Shown here: positions 12,157 to 23,001 of the stretch, one piece after another | How positions within the stretch are numbered: the stretch's first letter is position 1 | Layout of the letters: each line of letters starts with the position of its first letter | NCBI GenBank assembly: GCA_946807835.1 | Contig: CAMPEX010000001.1 | Span: forward strand, 387,001 to 451,000 | DNA length: 64,000 nucleotides | Direction: 5' to 3' | Source of the DNA: Ailanthus altissimus | Taxonomy: Eukaryota; Streptophyta; Magnoliopsida; Sapindales; Simaroubaceae | Notes under the pieces: generated by a model | Databases searched by the model: none | The model's input: only the letters and a program-made list of their open reading frames with translations | What the model was told of the DNA's origin: nothing | Made by a program: the position numbers and the translations under genes

Positions 12157-14190
12157 ATCATATATAAAATGCGCTTATCAAATGTAACGTGGCTACCTCT
12201 CTGAAACCCCACCAACGCTTAGAACAATGATATAATTTTAATAATTTTTTTATTTATTCACTATTTGAGTTTGATGAGTATTACATTATGAAAATTAATT
12301 ATAATTACTTATTTGTAGTTAGAGTCAATCACGTTAGTGCAACTAGGCACGTCATTGCAATTTATCTCTCTTGAGAAGAAGATTGATAATCTGTGGGATG
12401 AGGTGATAGTTATAAAAGCAGAGATAATGACCAAGATGTCAGAGCTGATGACTAAGATGTCCATAGACAAAGAAGAGATCTTGTATCAAATGAGACTTAT
12501 GATGCAGTATCGCTAGTCATTCAGCATGTGTGAGGATGCAGGTCAAACGATGGTATGTTATGTATGTTAAGATGATTTTGTACATTAATTACAACTCAGT
12601 ATATTCATTAATGTTGTTTTATTTTAGGGGGAGTAAATGAATGATCAATGGTGTTCAAACATAGATTTCAATGGTTGAGTATTAGCGTCAGTGGTGGTAG
12701 AACATGCAGTATGCAACTGAGAACCCTACAAGAGTATAAAATACATCTGATGCTTTTGTACATGGGATGAGCATATTTAAGAGTCAGTAAAATAAAGCAT
12801 GGGTTAAACACAACTCGTATACAAATCCTATTTTTTAAAAACAAACTAAAGAAAAGAAAGGCAAAATTGCAAGTTAAGGCTTTGTGTGATAACTCAGAGG
12901 TCAACCTAAATCCATAATGACCGATAGACTTAGCTGCACATGGGAAGCTTTATGCTTAGATTGAGGATGGTTAAGGGTGTGTTTCCTTACATAGGCTCGA
13001 TGTTGATGTGAAATGGTTTAAAGAGCTTCTTTGTGACTGGTTTAATGGATTTGTAAGGATATTCTTACATTTTTTTAACATGAATTAGTGGTATCAATAC
13101 TTATACACCTATGTTAGATTTTGCAGCATATTAATGAGTATCTAAAGCTAGTCCGTATATGCAAGTGCAAGTATGTGCATGCGGCTCACAAGAGTGCATA
13201 GTTATAGATGCATATTGTTTTTGTAAGTTTTTCTCCCAATTGTTGTTCATATTATGTTATAAATTTATTAAAATAATTATTTTAATTTAATGTCATATTT
13301 TTTATTTTAGGAGTCCATTAGATATGTGCACCAAGAGAATGTCCATTTATTAGATGGTATTAAATGGGACTCGTCATTGTGGTCCTATTAATGAAAAGCA
13401 AATGAGGATTTACTTGGTGATAAATTATGGGATGAGGCAGATAAGGTCATGGACATAAACTAATATTTTTTTATTTGTTATATAATTAGTTCATAATAAA
13501 GCTACAATTGTCAGTGGGGTATATATTCTAGTGAACTACAAATAAGAGCATTAGATAACGTAAACGTCGATTTACTTTAAAGGAGAATTAAGCTTTACAA
13601 TTCCAGCATTAATGCATATGCTAACAAAGTGATAGAGCTTTTTATCACCCTCTGTGTATTCTCATGCCACATTATCTTTGACATGTAGATTTTATGACTT
13701 TAGGAGAGAAGCAATTAATCATATAACTTCGTTTAAGGTCATACGTTTAAAGGAATATGTGCCTCCATAAAGAGTCTAGAGTGGGGATTGTAGTGTATTC
13801 ACTTGTATGTTAATTAAGTACCTAATATTAGGTTGACCATTTGACTTCAACTTTGAGAATGGTACCCTTTTTGGAGAAACAATAGCCATAGATTTGTGAG
13901 CCCACACCACGAAATGATCTATAAATGTGCAATTATGTTATATTATTGTCTATTGTCCTTATGTTTGGTTGATGTATATATATATTTTATATAATTGTGC
14001 AAAATGTTATATAGATGTGCAATCATGTTATATAGTTGTATATTGTCCTTGTATTCAATGGATGTGTACAAAAATGATGTATAGATATGCAAAATGTATA
14101 AAAGTGTTATTGATGATTTATAAGTTTCGAAATGGCCATAAAATTATAGAAATTCTGCTAATTTGTTTTGTATAAATATAATTAATTAAA
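12157..14190 (+). pseudogene. MULE copy 1, Ulp1-like (C48) protease gene remnant
   Basis: This is a decayed gene of the Ulp1-protease-bearing MULE class. A coiled-coil segment lies at 12360-12520 (LEKKIDNLWDE, then alternating MTKM and KEEILYQM), parallel to 58754-59000 in copy 2. The C-terminal protease part is at about 13740-13910. There a frame reads PPxRVWSGDCSVFTC followed by LIKYLILG, PFDF and AIDL-AHT, matching the usual GDCGVF-type cysteine motif and the PFDF...DLWAH ending of plant Ulp1-like transposon proteins. Stops and frameshifts interrupt it. The N-terminal DUF1985-like part seen in copy 2 is missing, because the solo LTR and element E lie to the left. It converges with the transposase gene at 14427-15425. 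Confidence 0.7.
13927..14110 (+). repeat. Imperfect tandem repeat, about 90 bp period
   Basis: The phrase beginning GTGCAATTATGTTATA at 13927 recurs as GTGCAATCATGTTATA at 14017, with matching downstream text (TATTGTCCTT, then GATGTRTA). A third decayed start is near 14075. It lies just after the Ulp1-like remnant. Confidence 0.6.
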
Positions 14191-14426
14191 TTTAACAATC
14201 AAAACAAAATATATCAAAGTAAACCATTGAAACAAACATACAACTCCGTGGAATAACATAACTCAAAATTTAAAATCATACACTAATTATTAAGTAAAGC
14301 AATAGGGTTCCAACACATCTATCGGTTATGTCCATATTTATTAACAGTGACTACAAACATTCTTTAATGGTTCCTCCTCTTAAGATGGAATCAACTTCAT
14401 CCTATGCCTACTAGCCTACCTGTTAG

Positions 14427-15425
14427 TTAATGTATTATAGGAGGCTGGAAGTTAATATCTCTCAATTCTTCTAGAACTATCGAATTTGATGGATGACCAA
14501 CTAAAAAGACTGACTTGTTATAGGCATAAACTAAGCACTTGAACCTGTAATAAGACAAACAAAGACCCTCGTATTGTAATATTGTATATTTATATACAAA
14601 AATAGCATAGGGGACAAAGTAGTTGCCAAAAGCCAAACTTCCGATAACTGCATGTCTTTGCAATGATGTCCACAACTCCATTTTTACTTCCTTCACAAAA
14701 AAGTGTGAATTATTTACTAGGTGAAGTGTCATTCGACAAGTTTGATCATTGTGCTTACTTTGTGATTTTCCCAAGTCATCAAAAATAGAGTTATACCTTT
14801 TGTTACCTCCTAGCTTTATAAAATCATTGCTGAGTTATCTCTCGTATGCACTCAACTAAATTGGTTGCAAGAAGAGATCTTACATCTTTTGCAATTGTAT
14901 TAATGCCCTCTACGATATTAGTAGTCATAATATCGTATCTTTTGAATAAACCAACTAATCGAGCCCAATTTTCTATACCAACGTCCTCCTTTAAATATGC
15001 AATTGCATTTGGTCTTATCTTTCGCATTTTGTTCATTAGGTATTGAAAGTAAAAGGCGATATGCCTTACTAACAATAAAATAAGCAGTTAAAAATCCCAT
15101 TTTGTTCTTATTTTCCAATGGTATATTGTATTTTGTCACTAAATTCTCCTTTAAGTGATAAATGCAAAATCCATGATAAACATTAGAAAACAAACCTCGA
15201 ATGGCCCTTTCAATACTAGCGTGTTAATTGAATATAAAAACTAGATCCTGTTGGTCACTATTTACTCCTTGTAGTTTGACCATAAATTATGTCCAAGAAA
15301 TACCATTTTTTGAGTCACCAATACCTCATGCCAATGGAAAAATATTATTATTTTCATCTATATATATTACCACAAATATTGTATTGAGATAGGCACCTTT
15401 TAAATGTTTCATCAATTGCAATAAT
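14427..15425 (-). pseudogene. MULE copy 1, transposase C-terminal half
   Basis: This is a minus-strand MuDR/MULE transposase remnant. Reading right to left, the catalytic-core region includes NNNIFPLAWGI and DSKNGISW (about 15390-15290). FSNVYHGFCIYHLKENL (15190-15140) is the conserved C/H-containing helix of MULE transposases. Next comes the region with NIVEGINTIAKDV (14900), and the C-terminal SWIM-like part at 14427-14774. Frameshifts divide it into pieces (14918-15193 and 14824-15075 overlap in different frames). It stops dead at 15425 where copia C begins. The missing N-terminal part resumes at about 54891, 39 kb away. Confidence 0.8.
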
Positions 15426-17095
15426 TGTTGAAGTCGATTATATACGGTGTGTATGTATGTGTATTTGTGTTCATTGTGCAAAATATGTATCATATACTAT
15501 CTATATGCAGCAGAATTATAAAATAAATAAAAAATCAAATAATAACATATATTAATCGCATTAATATATATGTAAGTTTAAGAATTCACCAAATGTAACT
15601 TTTCACAAAAGTTACTAAAGTTTGCCTAGAGTGTTACTGGATCACAGTTCTAGTCACCAACTGGGTGGGCTTGTCAGCTAGAATAGCAGCTCCAAATCCA
15701 GCACTGGTTTAATAACCTAAACCTAAGCTATTTATTTACACTTTATCAACTCTTGATCAATAAAAAAATTTGTTATGCTTTTCATTTGCCAAGCAATAAG
15801 ATTTAGAATAATGATTTCAACTCTTGAAATAAAAAAGCAAAAGAAATAATTTCCTTGTTTATTGCTTCTCAAAGTGGCTGGCCAAACTGAAAGAAAAGCA
15901 AAAGCAATTATTGCTTTTATTTCACATATTTATATATTATTATATTTAACCTAACTATGGTTAACTATTAACCATGGTTAGGTTTAATGGTCAACCATCG
16001 AGCATAAATACAGTACTAATATATATAATTTAACCATGGTTGGGTTTGGTAAACTTGCTCACCAAGTTTACATATATATATATATTTTTAATATTAATAA
16101 TAATTAAATAATCATTAACTCAACTTTGGTAAACAGTTAACCATACTTGAGTTATTTATTGTTTAATATATTATAATATTAAAATATCTTGATTAATTAA
16201 CTCTAAAATAATCATATATGTGAAATTACTAAAATGCACTTACTTGGTTCCCAAGTAAATCCTCTAGTGGGTCCTACTATACCACACACTTGGGTAAACT
16301 TAACCAAAGGCTCACTGTATGCCACGTGTCATAAATTAATTGGTCAACAACAATTGTTAACTAATTAATATACTTAACACTTAAATATTGACACGTGCTG
16401 ATCCTGAGGGTTCTCGAAATAATTATTCAGTTCTGCTAGATTATACTGGATTGAACTATTCTATCTAGTGCGCTGCTCTAGTTTATAATGATTATACTCC
16501 ATATTGAGGAACTCCTTAGATCCATGTCTGATTCATCAAATGGAACTATTTCATAAGTTTGTGAACGATGCCCCACATACATGTCAAGGATATTACGAAT
16601 TAGCGCGTTGGACCATATAAGCTAAAGTCAAAGTGCATAAGTATAGTCATTTTATCATTTATATCTAGGATTCACAGGAACATAGATTAGCACTATTAAA
16701 TCCCTATAAGTGGATCCATGAACCCATCTCAAGATTTATATTTCATCGAACTATATATGCAAACCTCTTTGCTATATTGTTCAACCTTGTGAAAAACTCA
16801 TTTTTCGAGTTAATTGCTTATGGCCATAAGACTTTATGAGTTAAAATCTCAAAGCATCTAGATATACAACTCTTTATGATAGCTGACGGATCCCATATCT
16901 ACACACACCAGACTCCATGAACATCGGACTATACTCAGTGACATGCAGTGGTAAAACCATGAAAGGTCTCTGACGTCTGTAGAACCTAAGTATTGTGAAT
17001 CACTCACAAGCCCACCATGGCACTCAGGTCAAAGAACTACGCATAGTACTCAACTTGAGAGGAGTTTCTTTTAACGACTTACATAAGATGTCTAT
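15426..17095 (-). repeat. Copia C, 3' LTR (truncated)
   Basis: It begins TGTTGAAGTCG and matches the LTR starting TGTTGGAGTCG at 49884. Similarity runs through the TGGGTGGGCTTG and GGTAAACTTGG blocks to about 17095, where the LTR breaks off mid-sequence (after ACATAAGATGTCTAT) and joins pol sequence. About 400 bp of the LTR and the end of RNase H are therefore deleted. Confidence 0.8.
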
Positions 17096-17728
17096 CATCC
17101 AGGTCAAATTGAAAGTCTAAATCCGTGTATCCTCTCACCTGTAAATCACTGTCTCTATAAATGAAAAACTTATCCTTCGTACCTTTAAGGTATTTTAGGA
17201 TATGTTTGATTGCAGTCCAATGGCTATTACCTGGATCAAACTGATACTGCTTGTAATACTTACAGCCATACTAATGTCAGGTCTCGTGCATATCATAGCA
17301 TACATCAAGCTCTCAAGGGCTGATGCATATAGTATGTTAGACATTCTAACTCTTTCATCTTCTGTCTGAGGAGATATTCTCCTTGAAAGATGAACACCAT
17401 GTGTAAAAGGTACGTTAACTGTCTTACAGTTAGTGAAAGTGTACATTTCCAAGAAGCTATTAATGTACGATAACTAGGAGAGTCCTATTAGCTTTCTAGC
17501 TCTATCTCTATAAAGCTTTATACATAATATATCAGAAGTCTCTCCAAAGTTCTTCATAGAGAAGTTCTTACTCAGATAACCTTTCATAGATTGTAACATA
17601 CCAATATTATTCTCAATTATGAATATGCCATCAACATAGAGTATTAAGAAGACCATCATGTTCCTACTTACATTTTATACACACATGCTTCATCTTTATT
17701 TTTGGATTAAAACAGACCCTCTAAATAT
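17096..17728 (-). pseudogene. Copia C reverse transcriptase-RNase H fragment
   Basis: The minus strand encodes the 3' half of a copia reverse transcriptase. FLILYVDGIFII (17650-17615) is the YVDD box, with the second Asp changed to Gly. It is followed by MKNFGETSDILCIKLYRDR, then the connection segment with HGVHLSRRISPQTEDE and SLMYAMICTRPDI (17452-17195). The start of the RNase H domain (GYTDLDFQFD, about 17140) is cut by the LTR junction. Its upstream end stops at 17728 because copia A inserted there. The gag portion of the same element is on the other side at 48226-48745. Confidence 0.85.
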
Positions 17729-18731
17729 TGTTGGGGATCATTTATGTACAGGTGTATGCATGTGCAAGTGTGTTTATTACAAAAATACGTATCTAATACA
17801 TATTTAGCGCAGTGGAATATTTAAAATATACAATAAACACATAATTATATTTTAATCATAATATATAAATGGTAAAATTGAGAAACTACCAGTAACGTTT
17901 TACATGTATTCCTTCGGAGTTCACCTAGAGTCTCACTCGTTGTCAGTTCTAGTTACCAACTTGGTGGGATTGGCAAGCTAGAACAACAACTCCTTTATCC
18001 AACACAGAATTAACCCTTAACCCCAAATGGTCAGTTCTTCCATCTTGCTCTTTGTCTCTCACTAGATGAAGAAAAGAAATGGAAGCAACAATTGCTTCTC
18101 TTCTCAAAGACCAAAGAAATGGAAATACTAAAGGAAAACAACTTTTTTTTTCTCTATTCCTTCTCAATTTCTATTTCTAATTCACACACATATATCTCAA
18201 TTTTCTTTTAAAATAATAATATTATAAAATACTATATTTTAATAGAGATATATTGATTATTGAACAATTAAATAATCATAGTGTGAAATGACCATTTTGC
18301 CCCTCATAAATAATTACCAAGTATACCTCTTAGTGGATCTCACTAAATCCCACACTTGGGTAAACTCAACCAATGGTCCACAATACGCCACGTATCATTT
18401 TACAATTAGTGAATAATAATTATTGACTAATTGTTATATTTTACACTTAAATACAGACACGCACGCATTCTTGTGGTATCATTGGATATTACTGGATTAA
18501 ACAATTTAATCCAGTACTCTGCCCTAATGCACAATGAGTACACTTCATATCACAAGACTCCCTAGGTCCACGCCCAATTTGTCAAATGAAACTATTCCAT
18601 AAGTCCGTAAGCAATGCCCTACGTACATGTCACAAATATTACAAATTAGCGCGTTGAACTATACAAGTTGAGGTTACAACGCATACGTATAGTCCTTCCA
18701 TCAAATATAACTTGGATGTGCGGGGACATAG
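17729..18731 (-). repeat. Copia A, 3' LTR, outer part
   Basis: It starts TGTTGGGGATC and matches the copy at 47014 closely through the block ending in TTAACCCTTAACCC. It is interrupted at 18731 by solo LTR B, whose CATAG target duplication occupies 18727-18731. The LTR continues at 43146 and ends at 43954, giving about 1.8 kb in all. Confidence 0.85.
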
Positions 18732-20275
18732 TGTAGAGAATCGAATGTGTGACATACAAGTGTATACGTAATTTCAAAAATTACTACACGCAGTGGAAAC
18801 ATGTTAACAAATATACCCAATTTAACAAATTTAACCATATATATCATATATATGCTCAAGTATAACTATTATACAACAACTTATATATGATGAACAATTG
18901 TGTACATAAAATTAAAATGTAAAGAACACTTACCTAATGAAGGTAGCTTTACAAAATCTTCAAGTTCTCCAACAATCCAATTGAAGAGCTCATTTTAAAG
19001 TGAATTGTTGAACAATTCTAATCCATAACAGTTTTGTGGAATTATAGAGCTAGAATAGTAGCTTAGTTTTTAGATTTTTTAGCAACGTGTATTCAAACTC
19101 TTTGAATACAATTTTGTTTCTTAAATAGAGATGATAAATATTTTACATATAACTCTTGTATTAATTCTTAGAAACAATTTCCATAGGATAATTATTTTGA
19201 AGAATTCTTGTCTAAAATAATTATCTTTTATCCATTTTCTTTTCATTCATTTTGAGCCATCAATAGGAGAAGAAGAAGAAGAGAGGTTTTTCATGCTTTT
19301 CAACACTTGAAAGAACAAAAACCAATTTTTCACTTACTTCTCCATGCCTTGGCCGAATTCTTCTCCCAAAATTGAATGAACGAATCAATTGTTAGCTAAG
19401 GCTTTGTTTTTGTTATTCAATACTTTTGATAAAACAAAAACAAGTGCTCCAATAATTTAATTCTTAGTCTCCCACTTAAGATTAATTTATAAAGCACTAG
19501 AATAATGGTCACCTAAATAAATCATTACCTAACAAATATAATTATTTTAATCATATTAGGTAAATAAATAGCCAACATCTAGGCCCCTCATTATATTAAA
19601 ATACAATGGTCATAATTAAGATATTATCATATTATCTAATAATATAATAATAATATCTAGTTTAATTATTCAAAATAATTTTGAATAATTATTTTTTACC
19701 TTACTAGTTTTTACTACCAAGGTTAAATAGTAAAACTAAGGTAAAATTAAATCATGGACCAAATTATGCCACTTGTCAACATCGATTAATTAACAACTCT
19801 TGTTAATTAATTCAATGATGTACTTAACAATTAAATCTTGACAAATGCATATCCCGAGGAATCCCGAAATAATTATTCTATTTTGCTGAAATTTACTGGA
19901 TCGAATTATTCAATCCAATCTGCTACCTTAGTGCACAACGAGTACACTTCATATTGTGAGACTCTCTAGGTTCACACTTGATTTGTCATATGGAACTCCT
20001 CCATACGTCCGTGAACGATTCCCCACACATACGTTACGAATATTACAAATCAGTGCGTTAGACTATGCAAGTTAAGGTTATTGCATATTTGTATAATCCC
20101 TCTATCATATATATCTTGGAAGAGCAGAGATATAGATCATCATCGTCATGTCTCCATTTGCTCAACCATCAACCTATCTCCAGATTTATATATCCTTAAA
20201 CAATATCCACAAATACTTTGTGATATTGTTTATCCATTCGGAATATATTTTTTGAGGTTTATGCTTGTGGCCACA
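18732..20275 (-). mobile_element. Copia B solo LTR, left part
   Basis: It begins TGTAGAGAATC directly after CATAG (18727-18731). Its other end, AATCCCAGCA, is at 43140, followed by a second CATAG (43141-43145). The two parts together make a 2.35 kb LTR with TG...CA ends and no internal region, so this is a solo LTR. It is split at 20275 by the 22 kb gypsy insertion. Confidence 0.85.
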
Positions 20276-21828
20276 TGATGAACATATGAAAATAAATATT
20301 TATTAAGAGATTCAGTCACCATTTGATATCACTAATTTTAGCATTTTTGTATTTTTAGCTTGAAATAAAGTGTTCTCATTAAATTGTGATTAATGAATGT
20401 TATTTGTATAAGTTTAGGTAAAATGGATGTAACTCTCAATGTAGAAATTAAAATGAAGAAATTCTTGAACCTGGTGTAACATGACTCAATCTTGCACAAA
20501 CTTGAAGAATAGTTGAAAAGCCAAATCCAACATGTTATAGGCTAAAAATTGAGATACAATAGAATTGGGTTGTAACTTTCGATTAGCTTGCCCCAACTCA
20601 TGTATTTGGATAGTATTTCATAAAATACGTACCCAATTGGTATAATTATTGAAGCTGTAAAATACTGACTCAATTATCAACAACTCTTATGTTAATGATA
20701 AAGTCTAAATCAACCGTTATCATGAACCAAATTGTATTGCAAGTGGGTAAATAGGTTATTGGCTGAAATCTGACATATCTTTCACATTTCCCCCATATCT
20801 CATTGGATACTCATCCAATTGGCATGAACCTGGTGCCTATGGAAAGAAGAGACAAAATTATACAACTTTTATGTTGGCAAAAAAGGCTACATCGATCATT
20901 TATATTATCAAAATGGTACTGCAAGTGGGTGAACGAGTGGTTAGCCTAAATTATTGAAGATTGAAATCACATTTAACATATTTTCATTCATTGCTTATAT
21001 AAGGACACTCTTTGGACATTTTCAACATTAGATAATTCTCTCTTATTGTCTTCTCATTAACATTGATTATAATTTAGGCTAGAGTTCTTAGGAAGACTAA
21101 GAGATAAACTTTTATGTTTAATAAACTTACTTCTATGCTTCGATTCTTTGTCAAGAGCTACAAATATTTATAAGTTTGGTTATGCCTAAACTCTTATCTA
21201 TTTTATTTTCTATAAACCAGAGGTTATAATTCTCATGTGTCATATATTTTCAGTCATACTTTCTTTATGTGATTCTTGTTGAATTATAATTGTTATTGGT
21301 TACGTTGTTTTACATGTTAATCTTTTACTGCAATATTGTCAATCAATATATTGTCAATCTTAGATAACATGTAAAGACAATAATTGTTTGATACTCAAGT
21401 TGATCTTCTATTGCAATATTGTCAAAATGATATATTGTTGATCCTAGATAACTTGTATAAATGAACATGGTTTGTGTTAATATTTGCAAAGAGTTTAGTC
21501 ATATCGAATATATGTATTATTAAATGTGCTATATTTTACATATCTTCCGATTGATTGTTTGGAATGTGAAACTTTTAATTGAGTTATAAACATTGAATCA
21601 AAGTGTAAAGTAGATTTATAAAGAGTAATTGTGATTCTCGAAGCCCTTCTTGCATCATTTTCCTCAATTCATAGACAATTCTATCTCATTCACTTAAACC
21701 AATTAATTAAAATTCTCATTTGCTACTGTTTTAATATTTTACTTCACCAACCTATTTTGCCAAAGCTTTCTCATGGGATTGACACCTCAATCTATACTGC
21801 GAGTCGCATTACATTTTACGCGTAAACA
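20276..21828 (+). repeat. Gypsy 5' LTR
   Basis: It runs from TGATGAACAT to GCGTAAACA, 1,553 bp. It is alignable along its length with 40761-42325, with many substitutions and small indels, so the insertion is much older than the LOG-bearing element. A TATATAAGGACAC box lies near 20996, a likely core promoter. Confidence 0.92.
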
Positions 21829-21833
21829 AAATT

Positions 21834-21850
21834 TGGCACCGTTATCGGGG
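21834..21850 (+). other. Primer binding site, tRNA-Asp type
   Basis: TGGCACCGTTATCGGGG lies five bases after the LTR. It is close to the TGGCGCCGTTGCCGGGG site of Athila/Tat gypsy elements. Confidence 0.8.
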
Positions 21851-22670
21851 AGGCACACTAAGCGAAAGTTGGTTGCGTTTATCAATACTAAAGCAGTAAC
21901 TTTGTACAATTTATTTTCTTTGTAAAATTTATTTCTCTTGTTGTAATTTATTTTATTGTTCATAGTTGGTTCTATCACCTAACTCTGTTTATTTTCTTTA
22001 ATTGTTTTGTTATATTTTATTTTATTTTAATAGCTGGTTCTACCGCTTGACTTAGTTCATTTTCCTTTATTTATTTATTGTACTTTCCACTTTATTTTCT
22101 TTTATTTATTTGTTGTACTTTCCACTTTATTTTCTTTTTATTTATTATTGTACTTTATTATTTTTTAGTTAATTTGTTGTATTTTATTTTATTTTAATGG
22201 CTGGTTCTACTGCCTAACTTAGTTAATTTTATTTTATTTTATTTATTACACTTTATTTATTTATTGTATTTATTTATTTATTGCACTTTATTTTATTTAT
22301 TTATTTATTACACTTTTTTTATTTATTGTACTTTATTTTTATTTTCTTTTATTTATTTATTGCACTTTCTTTTATTTATAGTACTTTATTTTTATTTATT
22401 TATTTATTTATTGCATTTTGTTTCTTTAGTTAATATGTTGTATTTTTATTTTATTTTAATTGCTGGTTCTATCGCCTAACTTTTTATTTATTTATTGTAC
22501 TTTATAGTTTATTATCTTTTGTTCATTTATTGTATTTTATATTTATATTTCATGGTTAGTCTTACCACCTAACTCATTTCTATTTCTTGTGTTTTATTTC
22601 ACTTTTTAATTTTTCTTTGAGAATTTGCTTCATAAAAAAAAGAGTAAAGACAAAAAAAAAATATTTTAGG
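21851..22670 (+). repeat. Gypsy leader with T-rich TTTATTTA repeats
   Basis: This is untranslated leader dominated by TTTATT repeats (22050-22560), with recurring phrases GCTGGTTCTA and TTGCACTTTATT. The pattern GCTGGTTCTACCGC(C/T)TAACT recurs near 21966, 22031, 22200, 22463 and 22556, so the leader is itself an array of imperfect units. The aromatic-rich reading frame at 22264-22479 is a by-product of the T-rich repeat. Confidence 0.65.
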
Positions 22671-22674
22671 ATGT

Positions 22675-22816
22675 ATGCATCGACTTAGAGACAAACGAGG
22701 AAGATTTGTGAGAGAAGTTGAACTAGAAACACCACCACAATTTGTAAGAGAAGAGAATTCACCATCTAATTCATCTTGTAATTCTAAAATAATGAGCCAA
22801 CACGAGGATAACTGTG
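22675..22816 (+). pseudogene. Gypsy gag, N-terminal piece
   Basis: From ATG 22675 the frame reads MHRLRDKRGRFVRE and continues to a DNC segment near 22814, where SINE sequence begins. Gag resumes at about 32436 after the SINE and the 9.4 kb insertion. The piece is basic at the start and has no recognisable domain by itself; assignment rests on position after the leader and on the continuity at 32436. Confidence 0.6.
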
Positions 22817-22997
22817 AGGATACGCACCCAGTTAGTCTGACAAGCCGGGACATACCGGTCCCAGTGGGCCATCACTGGTCCAGGCCTCCCAAGTGGCCTC
22901 CATTCACTCAAAGCATACCCCCAAGGAATCGAACCCGGGTGGGTTATACCACCTCAAAATGCCTAACGAATCCGTCCTTGTACCACTTGAGCTGGCC
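22817..22997 (-). mobile_element. tRNA-derived SINE
   Basis: This is a minus-strand SINE of about 180 bp. Its head GGCCAGCTCAAGTGG lies at 22997-22983 and contains an A box (AGCTCAAGTGG, 22993-22983). The B box GGTTCGATTCC is at 22935-22925, about 50 bp further, the spacing of a pol III internal promoter. Target duplication: ATAACTGTG at 22808-22816 against ATAACTGCG at 32434-32442, now separated by the later LTR element. It interrupts the gypsy gag. A real tRNA gene is unlikely, because the sequence runs on well beyond tRNA length without a cloverleaf 3' half. Confidence 0.8.
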
Positions 22998-23001
22998 ATA
23001 A

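Noticed and set aside
14846..15046. Plus-strand 66-residue frame opposite the MULE transposase
   Set aside because: It is a shadow of the minus-strand transposase, which has recognisable motifs there.
17949..18167. 72-residue minus-strand frame in the copia A LTR
   Set aside because: It is inside an LTR, has no domain, and is not kept in the sister LTR.
22264..22479. Aromatic-rich 71-residue frame
   Set aside because: It is produced by TTTATT repeats in the gypsy leader. The frame at 53316-53666 is rejected for the same reason.
22900..22997. A functional tRNA gene on the minus strand
   Set aside because: A and B boxes are present, but the sequence continues about 180 bases without a tRNA 3' half and is bounded by a target-duplication-like repeat, so it is a SINE.
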